The notes under the pieces: model-generated
What the model was told of the DNA's origin: nothing
The model's input: the letters and a program-made list of their open reading frames with translations, nothing else
Databases searched by the model: none
Shown: piece by piece, positions 54,933 through 64,000 of the stretch
How the letters are laid out: the number at the start of each line of letters is the position of its first letter
Numbering within the stretch: position 1 is the first letter of the stretch
Made by a program: the position numbers and the translations under genes
Assembly: GCA_004431415.1 (NCBI GenBank)
Contig: QPMI01000208.1
Location: forward strand, 62,001-126,000
Reading direction: 5' to 3'
Origin: Cyanophora paradoxa
Taxonomy: Eukaryota > Glaucocystophyceae > Cyanophorales > Cyanophoraceae
Length of the DNA stretch: 64,000 nucleotides

Positions 54933-56050
54933 GCCTCGCTCGCGAGGAGAGCGGCACACTTATGCAGGTCGATGCGACCGGTGTGGCCCCCGAAGCTTCC
55001 CGCAGTTTTCCAGCGAGCCCAGTGCTCGAGGAGGACGAGCGCGAGCCCGTAGGCATCCGTGTGCTCGTCGACCATGAGCGGGGCCGCGAAGTCGAAGTAC
55101 CGCTGGAGAATTTTCTCGGCGGCCTTAGACGACCCCGGGGCACCGTAGTCGAGGCGGTGCAGGTAATAACCGGCGACGCAGGCCGCAGCTGCCAGCCGCA
55201 GGCGGGTCTGGTCGGAAACCAACTGGCCGCGACCCAGGCGCGTCGATCCCATCAGCTGCATCTCGTGCGGCGCGAGTGCGAGGGCGATCGGGGACTGCGA
55301 GCCGACGCTCTCGTGGCCCCGGTAACCCTCGAGCCAGCCCGCGATCGCTATCTCGCCCGGCCGAAGCTTCTGGAGGTCCGGTTCCACCTCCGGCTTGCCG
55401 AAGGCGGTCAGGCCCTTCGTGGGCCACGGCCTCCCCTTGGCAACGCGCTGGGCGTGAAGGCCGACCTGCCGTACCAGGTGCATCGTGCTGAGGTAGCGCG
55501 TCGGCCAGGCGTGCGCCAGCAGGTCGCGCGAGGCGCTGCTGTGCCCCAGCATGTGCAAGAAAGCCGTCGGCAGGGTCGGGGAATCGGTATACACACTCTC
55601 ATCCGCAAACGGCTGCGTGAGCGCCGAGAGCAGGAAGGAGAAAGCCTGGCGAGTGCGGCCAGGGCAGCGGAACGCGGTAGCGTACCACTGCACCTCCGGC
55701 TGCTCGACCAGGCCCTCGAGGCAGTACGTCACACAGTGGCTGAGGCGAGGGTTCGGGTACACGAAACCCTCGCGCCCTAGTTCCACGGGAGCGGCACCCT
55801 TCAGCTTGTGCCCCTGAACATCCCAGAGGATGGCCGGGCCCAGCTCGGCCTCGCGGCCGGGCTCCTCCGTGAGATTTAGGGCGCCGAAGTGTGCTACAGT
55901 GAACCCAGCGCGCGCAAGGTAAGCGCGGTTGGTGCGGATGCACTCCTTAGAGGCGGCCTCGCGATCCTCCTCGGCCGCCGAAGCGCCGTCGTCCGTGACC
56001 GAGAGGCTCGCAACGGTCTCAGCGCCCGACGAGTACTCCAGGCAAGGGCC
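54930..56050 (-). CDS. Gag-like ORF, middle part
   Basis: Open frame that continues the CCHC protein after a -1 frame change near 56,045 (LEYSSGAETVASLSVTDD) and ends by another near 54,930 (LLASEA to CPSDFDFTTAV). It shows structured segments (RAYLARAGFTVAHFGAL, PAILWDVQGHKLKGAAP, LAAAACVAGYYLHRLDYG). No domain recognised. The continuity of sense across both joins argues that all three pieces were one reading frame of about 3,400 codons. Confidence 0.6.
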
Positions 56051-58425
56051 GACCCGGCGGCGGGGTCGACGTCGCCCTTGACGCAGGTGGCCGCCACGGC
56101 GGACTCCAGGCTGCCAATTGCCAGTGCGTCAGCATCCCCGCCCGAGCTCGCCGGCTGCAGAGCAGCGACATCAGAACCCTTCGCTTCTGCGTCAGCGCCC
56201 TCAACCTCCGTTGGGTCCGGGGCGGCCGCAGACTCGAGGGCAAAGGTGCCCAGGTCGGCGGCGTTCATGATGTCGGCAAATGAGCTCAGGCCGGCGGAGA
56301 GCCCAGGGCCGATGCCGGCCGCGATCGGCTCGGTCGCGGTCTTTTCCGTCTCAGCGAGGCCCGACTCCGGGCGGGCCCGCATGTCGATCACGGTTTCCTC
56401 CTCCGGGCAAAGGTCCGGCCGCGCAGCCAAGATAATCTGCACGAGGCCGATCGCGAACGCCGTTGCGGCTGCGGCGCAGGTGCTCAGGCTCTCATCCTTG
56501 TGCAGGGCTGCGGCATGCTCCGTAGTGACGGCGCTGAAGCGCTCGAAGGCGCGCGCAAGCTCGAGACCGGTGCTCGCGCTGGTGCGGTCGATTTTGACGC
56601 GGAATACGCGGCGCTCTTTGCCGAGCTCCGCGGGCGCAGGAGCCGCAGTCGGGCCGGAGCCGGGGCTCGCGGCCGGGGTGGACGGGCTGCCCAGAAGGCT
56701 CGGGCCTCCGCGGACGGCCTCCGAGAGGATGGCGCGCGCGATCGCGAAGGTCGCGGCCTCGCTCGCGGGGCTCGTCGCCGGCGCAGAGGCGAGGGCTTCC
56801 TTGTGCTCAGCGAACGCGCGGCGGACGGCGATCCCAACCTCACTCGCGATCTTGGAGTCGATCGCGGGGCAGTTAGCCTGGCGGTGCCCCGGCTTTCCGC
56901 ACCCGTAGCAGACAGGGGGCCCGTTGCCGGACGGCGGGGCGGGGCTGAAGTTCCCACCCTGAGGGCGGCGCTTGGCCTCGCCTCCGAACCCGCCGGCGCG
57001 GCGCTTGTTGGGGTTGATCACCGCCCAATCGGGCAGCGGCGTCGGGCTCACGTCGCACTCGAACTTCCAGTGGCGCTTGCCGCAGTGGCACGGGTTGCGC
57101 GGCTGAGCCGGCAGACCGCGCTCGCGCAGGAATTCGGTGATCTTCTGGCGGTATACCGGGTCGTCGGGCCGCGGCGGCGGCGCGGAGGAGGACGGGTAGA
57201 TCGCGCGGATCACCACGTCAACTTCCTCATCGTCGCCCGCGAATGCGTACCGGCAGAACATCACGAGTTCCTCCGTCTGCGCGTCGTCCGCGACGCCGTC
57301 ATCGTACCCGCCGTCGTACGCCTCATGCGTGTGCGCTCGCATCACGCGCGCGTCCTTCGATGCGCGGCTACCGGGCGGGACGACGGGGACGGCCGGCGGC
57401 GCAGCGTGCATGGCCGCGCGCTGCAGGGACTGCATAGCGCTCGGGGCCGGGGCCGGCGCCGCGCTCGGCAGCGCGCTGCGTTTGACGACGTACGCTGAGC
57501 CCGGCACGTTCGAGATATCCGTGTCCCATGCGCCGAGCTCGCGGCAGCGCTTGCGTACGTAGTTGACGAGGGCAACCTCGTCTTTCAGCAAGCCCTCGCG
57601 CACGCGCTGTGCAAGTTCGGCTTGCACTACTGTCAAGACCTCGAGGTTCTTGAGCATGCGGCGCCGGTCTTTCTCCGACAGATCCTTCACGTCATCGAAT
57701 TCGCGGTACGCGCCGCGATTCCGGTGTGCGATCATGTCGCCGAGCTGGCGGACCAGCGCCGAGAGCGGGTTCTCGAGGAGCTGGCGCGCGTCCGGGTGCA
57801 TGCACAAGCGGCAGGTGCGGCGGACGCACGCCTCGGGATTCTCGCCTAGATAGGGCAGGCGCAGAACTTCCTTCAGGTCGTCCGGGTTGCGCTCGCCCGA
57901 GTCGGACTCCAGGCGGGCGCGGATCGCAGCGAAGGTGGTCTCGCGCTTAGACGCCACGATGGCCTCTTCGATTTCTGCGATCTGCTCGCCGAGCCCTTCG
58001 AGCAGCATGAGCTCGTGCTCATTAGCAGCGCCCAGCCGTTCCTTTTCGGCCTTTTCGCTCTTCAGCTTCGCCAGCTCGCTCTTGCGCGCGCGCTGGCCGG
58101 CGTGGAAGAGCTCGATCTCGCTCCGCACGCTGTGCGCGGGGTCGAGAGTCTGTACGAGCGCGAGGCCAGTGTTCTGCTGCTGGCTATCGCCTGCATCTTC
58201 AGCCAGATTCAGGATGTTCCGGCTAAGTGCGGCGGCAGCCTCGAAGGCCGCGAGGTGATCCTCGACGGTCTGGCGGTCGGCGCCTGGCTGCAGCGGCGGA
58301 ATCCGACGCAGCATCTCTAGCGCATTCGTCGGAATGCCGCTTAGAGTGCTCGGCTCTGCCGTGAAAGGAGCCAAGTTCGCCATCCGGATGTGGTACTCCG
58401 CGGAAGCTCCGGTGCCGGAGGACAT
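56040..58425 (-). CDS. Gag-like ORF, N-terminal part with CCHC zinc knuckle
   Basis: First large sense ORF of the element. ATG at 58425 (MSSGTGASAEYHIRM), with a second ATG at 58383 (MANLAPFTAEPSTL). A coiled-coil rich part follows (RKSELAKLKSEKAEKERLG, EAIVASKRETTFAAIRARL), then LEVLTVVQAELAQRVREGLL. A Cys/His pair region (RNPCHCGKRHWKFECDVSP) precedes a retroviral-type zinc knuckle CYGCGKPGHRQANC (56,871-56,912), the hallmark of a nucleocapsid-like RNA-binding domain. The remainder is Ala/Pro-rich. It probably packages element RNA. The end at 55,894 is a shifted frame; true sense continues in the -1 frame near 56,045. Confidence 0.82.
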
Positions 58426-58977
58426 TCTTTTCACGAAAAGCTCGCGGCGTAAAGCCAAGCTTATCGATCAGAATGTCCGCGATCCGGCTCCTCTGAGGTC
58501 CGCGGTCGCGCGACGAGGCTTCTCGAAGCCAAGTCGCCGATGTCCTCTGATCAAGCACGCCCTTTCAAGAAGACAGGCTCACTACGCGGTAGTAGAGCAA
58601 CTGCTTCGGGCGGCTAGCGATGCAACGGCGATCCGAGCAGTCTGCCTCGGTCCCGGTTCGCTTTTCGATTCTCTCCGTCGCTCGGTGCCGCGGGCAGCCG
58701 AGGTGAGCAAGCTCACGTCGCACGAAACCGGAGCGATCTGCCCCCGGCTCGTGTTTGCGCTCTACTTGCGAGAGCAGCACGCCCCAGTTCGTCAACCTGC
58801 TCGCTCAGCCTTTGCGGGCACGGGCGGGGAGCGTCCGCACGCTCCTCGACCTCTTTCGAGGTTCTCCCGTGCGCCGGCTGAGCTGCGGGTGCTGGATTGG
58901 GCTGGTTGCTGAGGATGGTCGCTGAAGATCGCTGGTTCGTGCTCCGTAGGCACGTGGCGCCTGTCGGCAGTGGCGCC
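58426..58977 (-). other. 5' leader of the retroelement
   Basis: 552 bases between the 5' LTR and the gag ATG. The primer-binding site should begin at 58977 (minus): GGCGCCACTGCCGACAGG. It does not start with TGG and I could not match it to a specific tRNA. A 14-bp direct repeat (58954-58967 and 58970-58983) straddles the LTR edge. Confidence 0.45.
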
Positions 58978-59233
58978 TGTCGGATGGGAAGAAGCCCACC
59001 CGGTACGCCCTGCGCGGTCTAGCGCAGGCGGTGGTGATAGCAGGAAGCACAAGTGGTCTATTCACAAGTGTACCCGTACAGCGACGGCGTACCCCTCAGA
59101 TGGGGCCGCGCCCGGCGCTAAGTCACAACACAGAGAGCACTACAAGCTAGAAGCTTACTAGCGCTAGACTAAGGCTAGAGGCTAACCATAGACTACCAGC
59201 TAGCCTAGTCCGAGGGCATCGCGGCATGCGACA
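58978..59233 (-). repeat. 5' LTR (in the element's sense direction)
   Basis: 256 bp, identical by eye to the LTR at 38721-38976; flanked outside by GGGGC (59234-59238), the target duplication. Confidence 0.95.
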
Positions 59234-62200
59234 GGGGCGGGGGCGAGTCGAAGACCTAGTTGGAAACCGTTGAACGGGGTAGGGCCCCCGTTTTCGGTAA
59301 CTTACAAAATGACGAGTCTGCTCATCTCCCGATCCAGCTCCGAGCTCTTAACCACGTGTTAGTGCATGCATGAGAGCCCGGAATTCGTTGTCAGAACCCG
59401 AAACTTTGAAAAGAGCGGAATGCTGCGCGGAAAACCGGACCCTTTCCTGGACTATCCCTTGCAGCGCCTGATCCTGTGGTCGTATAGAGGCCGGACCAAG
59501 TGCATAAGAAAGCTCTTGCGATGCTCGACAGAGCATGTCATACATGCCAGCGCTCGGGAAGCAGCGCGTGGCGCGCTAGGCCGCATCAAGTACCTGTTGT
59601 ACCGAACGCGGAAAAAAAGAGCTCCTGAGAGTTTCAGTACAGGCGCACAATTTAGCCGTCAACCTGAGAGTAAGAGCTTTTGCTGGGTACAAGCGCACAA
59701 TTTAGCCGTCAACCTAGCCGACAGGTTCGCTAGCTGGCCAGCGTAGCTAGCTATAGCTGAGCTCCGGCTAGCGGCTTGCTGGACTTGCGCGCGAGGCGTC
59801 GACGTCACCAGCGCGCTAGCAGTGCAGGCGCCGGCAGTGCGGGCGCGGCGCCGCGCCGGCCGGCGGCAGTACTAGTTGGCAGGCGCGGCGCCGGCATGCG
59901 CATGCATATGCATACTATAGCGCTAGCTATGATGATTTGCGCATGCGCAGCGCTATAGGTAGCTGCAGCTGCAGGCTGCAGCTGCATAGCAGCTGCAGCA
60001 GCTGCTGCAGCTGCAGCAGCTGCTATGCGCAGGCGCGGGCCCGCGCCGCACGCGCGCGCCCCGCCGGGCCGCGCCGCCGCCGGCGCCGGTCCCACTCTAC
60101 CCCGTTTCCAACCGGCGGCCGGCCCAGTCAGAGCCCGAGCAGAGGCCGCCGCGTGCTAGTATAAGGATCTCTCAGTTGCATGTTCGCACATCGGCCGACG
60201 GTCGGCCTTGCGTCCGGTGAAAGACCACAGCCAGCGGACGGTCTTGAACCACGCGGTGGAGCATCGCAGGGATCGTTTCGCCTGACTAAGTAGCTTGCCT
60301 CTAGTGCGGCCGGGTCGGTCGGCTCGCGATCGCGATCGGGTGCACGGATTTGAAGTGCCGCGCTTCGGAACTGCTACGGCTGCTGTGCAAAACGGTTCTA
60401 GCGAAGCGGTGGGCCTGGGCAAGCCGAGGCGGCCGTGCGCCGTAGGTCGCTCGTGGTCGGTGTGACATGTCCAGCCGAAATTCTAGCGGAGCACAGCGAT
60501 CGCGAACGATTGGCGCGAATTCGAAACTGAGCACGTCTGAAGTGCATTTTAGATCAGTCTAAAGCAAGGAAATTTTTGGTTTCGCGCCAATTGCAATGTC
60601 TCGCAGTGCAAGTTGGCCTCGGAGGTCGCTGCGCCCCGGCCCCCTTTTCAGCCAAGGCAGCTCAAGGCCCGCCCAGGCCCCCCCGCTCCCCCCAACTGCC
60701 CTTCCCGGGACTCGAACGCTGGGGCAATAAGACGCCGCGGCCGGCCGGGCGCGCTGCTAGCTCGGCTAGCTCGCTGCGCGCGAAACTGGCCTTTTCCTCG
60801 TCGCTTTTGTATGGCCATACATCTAGGAAATTTTCGTACCGCATCCGCACGAAACTGAGCCTCTTCCTAGCATCAAGATGCATATTAGCTAGTATATATA
60901 GAACGCTTCAGTTTCTCGTCAATCGCTTTCCATCATTTTATCCAGACAAATCGACCATGGCCAGAAATAGGAGGAGGAGTACAAAGATGTTGCAGACTGA
61001 ACTTTTTTTGGCGGCTTCGATCTCTGGGATACGCCGGCGGCCGCGGGCCACTGGGGAGCGTCGGGGCTTCAACGCTGAATCCACGGCGTGGCTTCAACGG
61101 GATCTTCAGGTGCGCGGCGGCCGCGCTTAAGCTTGCGGATGCACATCCTTCAAACTCGTATTGACAGCAGGGCTCCGCAAGCTTTAAGGCGACGAGATCA
61201 TCATGAAGAGTTGCGGCGCGCAGAAGGCCTAGGGGCGGCGCGCACCCGTTGCCGCGCGCGAGCGTCTCCCCTGGTTCGAGTCTGGTGCGTCCCCTCATCC
61301 ACCTGCCGCGCCTTGAATTCGAATGTCGACGTCGGTTCTTCTGAAAGATCTGACGCCAAAGATCTTCAAGTGCACATATTGATTATTTTCTTCACCAGAT
61401 CGAGAAGTTCGACCGCGAGGTCCTTCGGCGGAGGGCTTCTCTCATATTCCCTTCACCAACTCCGCTCTCGATCCACTTCAGATCTAGAGAGGAAGACGGG
61501 TCGATCGAGATTTGAAGACGGGCCCTCGAAGTGCGTGTTGATGAAAACCTCAGGGCCTTCCTTTGCGCAGGTCATGCGCAGGATGTCGATAGATGACCAT
61601 GCGCAGGATATCGATGGATGACAAGCTTCGCTACGGATAATCCTTCGTATAGGGGCTTTGTCTCCTAATAATTTAAACTACGGAAAACTCAAAAAACAAA
61701 AAGGAGGCATGCGCAGCTCAGCCGGGGGCGCCGCTAGCTAATTATAAAGAGAGAGGGCGCTATAGCTATACAGCCGGCAACAAGCTCATCGCCGCTGCCG
61801 CGGCGGGCGGCGCGCGCGACCGCGCGGGACGGACGCGGGGCCGCCGGCGCGGGCGGGCGGCGCGGCTCGCCGGGCGGCGAGGATATCGATCCGGAGGCGC
61901 TGCTGGCGGCGGCGCAGCTCGCCGGGCGGCCGCGGCCGCGGACCGGAGCTCGAGGCGCGGCGGGGCGGAGGCGCGGCGGAACTATAAATATATATGCAGC
62001 ACACTAAATATTTCTAGCTCTCCGGGGATCCATTATATCATGGCCATGGGAGTCACGCGCACTGCAAATGCGCAGCAGCCGCAGGCCCGCAGCTCTAGAT
62101 CTATAGCTAGCTGCGTACCGGTAGTGCGCAGTACTGCTCGGCTAGCTATATATAGTGCGCACGTGCACTGCGGCATGCCCATGATGCCATGCATATGATA

Positions 62201-62471
62201 ATCATCTTGAACTTGAAAACCGATCGGAGCTCTTGATCTGTTGTTTTTTTCATGAGGCTCGAATCATGATCATATGCATGCTGATAATATGAATGTAGTT
62301 TTTAACAGACGGTTCTCCGTCTGTGTTCGTCACTCGATACGCACCCCTGCTACTACTACCAGGTAAGCAGTACTCAGTACGTACCGGACTCATATATATA
62401 TATATATATATTGCGGAAGTTGAAGCAGCGGAACCCACACCGTCGATCGCGAACCGACATTTCTCGTTTTA
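59234..62471. other. Gene-poor spacer with repeats
   Basis: No gene supported. It contains a diverged 101-bp repeat (59534-59634), a 23-bp direct repeat (59643-59665 and 59693-59715), a long CAGCTG/CTGCAG near-palindrome (about 59,960-60,030), palindrome-rich GCTAGC DNA (59,740-59,830; 62,080-62,160) and an (AT)n tract at 62,394-62,411. Plus-strand open frames at 60,576 and 61,088 lack domains and splice logic. Confidence 0.4.
59534..59634. repeat. Diverged dispersed repeat, copy 2 (copy 1 at 32982-33082)
   Basis: Both copies are 101 bp and share CATGTCATACATGCC at one end, CTAGGCCGC.TCAAGTACCTG in the middle and a run of seven A just before GCTCCTG. Copy 1 lies inside the DNA transposon, so this may be a remnant of a related element. 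Confidence 0.7.
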
Positions 62472-62734
62472 CAGTACCGTAATACACTTAATTAATGCGC
62501 CAGATATTAATATTTAATGCGTTTTTGGACCCGGACCCCTAGTATGGATAATAGTGCGGTCTCAAATTAATGCGTTTTGAGGCCTTTTAGTTGGATGGGG
62601 GTACGTAAACAGCCGTTTCTTAGCGTTTCGATATTAATGCGGTACCAAATTAATGCGTTTTGCCAGCGGAAAACGCATTAATTTGGAGCCGCATTAATAA
62701 AGTGCGCGCATTAATAAAGTGCATTACGGTACTG
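62472..62734. mobile_element. Tc1/mariner-like MITE (263 bp)
   Basis: About 29-bp near-perfect terminal inverted repeats starting CAGTACCGTAAT, flanked by TA on both sides (62470-62471 and 62735-62736), the Tc1/mariner target. The interior is built from repeated TTAATGCG motifs and includes a 15-bp-stem hairpin near 62,648-62,685. No ORF; non-autonomous. Confidence 0.75.
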
Positions 62735-62987
62735 TAATAAGTAACAGTATATCGAGCTCGAGGTTCACGGTTGACCGTTCAAAGCGTTGACTCGGCCGCG
62801 GCGAGTCACTGACTGACACTGAGTCGGCGTTGCGCATGCCGGCGCCAAACAACGTTAACGCCGCCAAGTTAAACGTTGAGCCTGCGCATGCCAGGCGCCG
62901 CGGCCGGCATTGCCAGCACTCAGTGACTGCGCATGCCCAGCACTGGGCCAGCAGTGCCAGCAGTGTGACTCCTGTGAGTCCTGTGAC

Positions 62988-63527
62988 CAGTGATGTTATC
63001 ATGATAATGATGTCCTATCATGATAATGATATGATGCATGATATCATCATGATACGGGCCCCCCTGCCATCATGGCTATCATGATGATGATAGATCCCCC
63101 CCCTAGACCCCCCAAACCGCGAGTTTTTTATGCTCTAAACACCTTGCAGAGTTAAATAAGTAACTTAGTAGTAATCAAGAGAGTGAGTAGCATGATCTTT
63201 AGCAGAAATTTAAAACGCACCGAAATAGCGATGTTCTTGCCATCACAGCGCCTCCACCGGTACCCCCCTCGAGCTCTGGCCCATCGTCATCACAGCGCTA
63301 GCGCCAGATGTAAAGGATGTGTCTGAGTAGGATTATAGTGCAGCTGTATGCTTCTTCTGTCGATATTCGTGTCAAAACGACCATCTTTGCAGCAACTTTC
63401 ACTGTTTAATTTCATACTGTGACAGCGCCGGGAACTTCGTATGGTGATAATGATATGATATAATATGATATGATGCTGATAATGATATCATGACTTTTTG
63501 GGCGGCCGTATCATGATAACATCACTG
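62988..63527. mobile_element. hAT-like MITE (540 bp)
   Basis: 19-bp perfect terminal inverted repeats (CAGTGATGTTATCATGATA) and an 8-bp direct flanking repeat CCTGTGAC at 62980-62987 and 63528-63535. An 8-bp target duplication and CAGNG ends are hAT hallmarks. The interior is AT-richer, with repeated ATCATGATAATGATAT-type strings, and has no transposase. Confidence 0.82.
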
Positions 63528-63535
63528 CCTGTGAC

Positions 63536-64000
63536 TCCTGTCACCTAGCGCCTGTGTCACCTGCCAGGCTGTGACTCTAGGCTGTGAGTCTGTGACCGTG
63601 TATACGTACTGTCACAGTGTAGTAAGACTATATTAAGGACCAAATTGAAGGTACTCACTTTATTATCATCCTAAAGTGCATTGAAGGTATGTCATCCCCC
63701 GGGGGCCGGGAGGCCCGCGGCCCGGGACTCGGGAGTCGGGACTCGGGAGTCGGGACTCGGGAGGCGGGCAAAAAATACAAAACAAAAAGCCCCAACTTTT
63801 TTTGGCAAATTTAAAAAGGGCGCATTGTAATTACTACGTATACTAAGATTGTACCGATAAAATTTAAAGACACTGTGACCGTCGGTCCGGCGTCGGACCG
63901 TCGGACATGTAGATGTACACTTTAAAATTTCACGGCATTTCACGTGCACGTGCGCGTGGCGTGGGCAGGGGGCACTGCGGCATTGGCAGGGCCAGTGGCC
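63536..64000. other. Spacer with a 14-bp tandem repeat, no gene seen
   Basis: Contains about three copies of GGGACTCGGGAGTC at 63724-63765. The rest is mixed-composition DNA without a supported gene; the minus-strand open frame near 63,700-63,950 is partly this repeat. Confidence 0.4.

Larger units (their letters stand above)
38721..59233 (-). mobile_element. 20.5-kb Ty3/gypsy-type LTR retrotransposon with giant Gag-like region
   Basis: Bounded by two identical 256-bp LTRs (TGTCG...CGACA) and flanked by the 5-bp direct repeat GGGGC (38716-38720 and 59234-59238), so the ends are secure. Sense strand is minus. Order: 5' LTR, leader, Gag-like region (58425 to 48090, CCHC knuckle, RGG box, SR-rich domain), accessory ORF (47780), a stretch with an antisense spliced gene, then protease, RT, RNase H and integrase with a GPY/F-like tail, purine tract and 3' LTR. 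Pol order PR-RT-RH-IN and the GPY motif place it in Ty3/gypsy (Metaviridae-like). Identical LTRs suggest a recent insertion, yet frame breaks and an RT gap are present. Its size and extra ORFs recall the plant Ogre-type giants. Confidence 0.95.

Noticed and set aside
60690-60790. tRNA-like sequence on the minus strand (CGTTCGAGTCCCGGG with upstream GAGCTAGCCGAGC)
   Set aside because: The T-arm stem does not pair and no matching acceptor strand is found, so it is not a tRNA gene; at most a degenerate SINE-like remnant.
60576-61130. 184-codon plus-strand ORF near 60.6 kb
   Set aside because: No ATG at the frame opening that fits, mixed composition, no homologous motif recognised, and no splice partner.
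1-64000. CRISPR arrays, bacterial operons, riboswitches or ribosome-binding sites
   Set aside because: Spliceosomal introns throughout show a eukaryotic nuclear context, and no regularly spaced repeat array was found.

Overview
The window looks like nuclear DNA from a glaucophyte alga close to Cyanophora. Four things point there. Genes are extremely GC-rich and cut by many short (about 50-90 nt) C-rich introns with a CTGAC/CTAAC branch-point motif just before the acceptor, several of them GC-AG. There is a D-alanine-D-alanine ligase, a peptidoglycan enzyme, whose N-terminus begins MDAF and continues as an Ala/Ser/Arg-rich leader, which is the style of precursors imported into the peptidoglycan-walled muroplast. 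There is a phytochrome with a conserved GAF bilin cysteine. The species itself is an inference.

Layout. 1-32.5 kb is a compact host gene block: a bZIP protein (+), a large multipass PAS protein resembling tiny-macrocysts protein B (+), a phytochrome with a degenerate class III cyclase tail (+), D-Ala-D-Ala ligase (-), a SAM methyltransferase (+, divergent, 66 bp away), a sterol-type glycosyltransferase (+), a RING-H2 protein (-) and a P4-ATPase lipid flippase (+, divergent from the RING gene over 225 bp that contains a threefold repeat). Coding ends were chosen by following splice phase from exon to exon, so outer coordinates are better supported than some internal junctions.

32.5-38.7 kb is a rearranged segment. 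The 3' end of the flippase gene plus downstream DNA is duplicated in tandem, with a perfect 76-bp palindrome at the junction. One copy carries a 3.26-kb DNA transposon with degenerate terminal inverted repeats; the other is the matching empty site, with what looks like a 3-nt excision footprint.

38,721-59,233 is the most notable object: a 20.5-kb Ty3/gypsy-type LTR retrotransposon on the minus strand, with identical 256-bp LTRs and a 5-bp target duplication (GGGGC). In its sense direction it carries a Gag-like region of about 3,400 codons (CCHC knuckle, RGG box, SR-rich domain), an accessory ORF, then protease, reverse transcriptase, RNase H and integrase. A plus-strand gene with three well-formed introns sits inside it, antisense to the element. 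Six single-frame breaks, all of the same sign, and a gap in the reverse transcriptase mean this copy is either damaged or affected by homopolymer errors.

59.2-64 kb has no recognised gene. It holds a Tc1/mariner-like and a hAT-like miniature transposon, diverged repeats and palindrome-rich spacer DNA.
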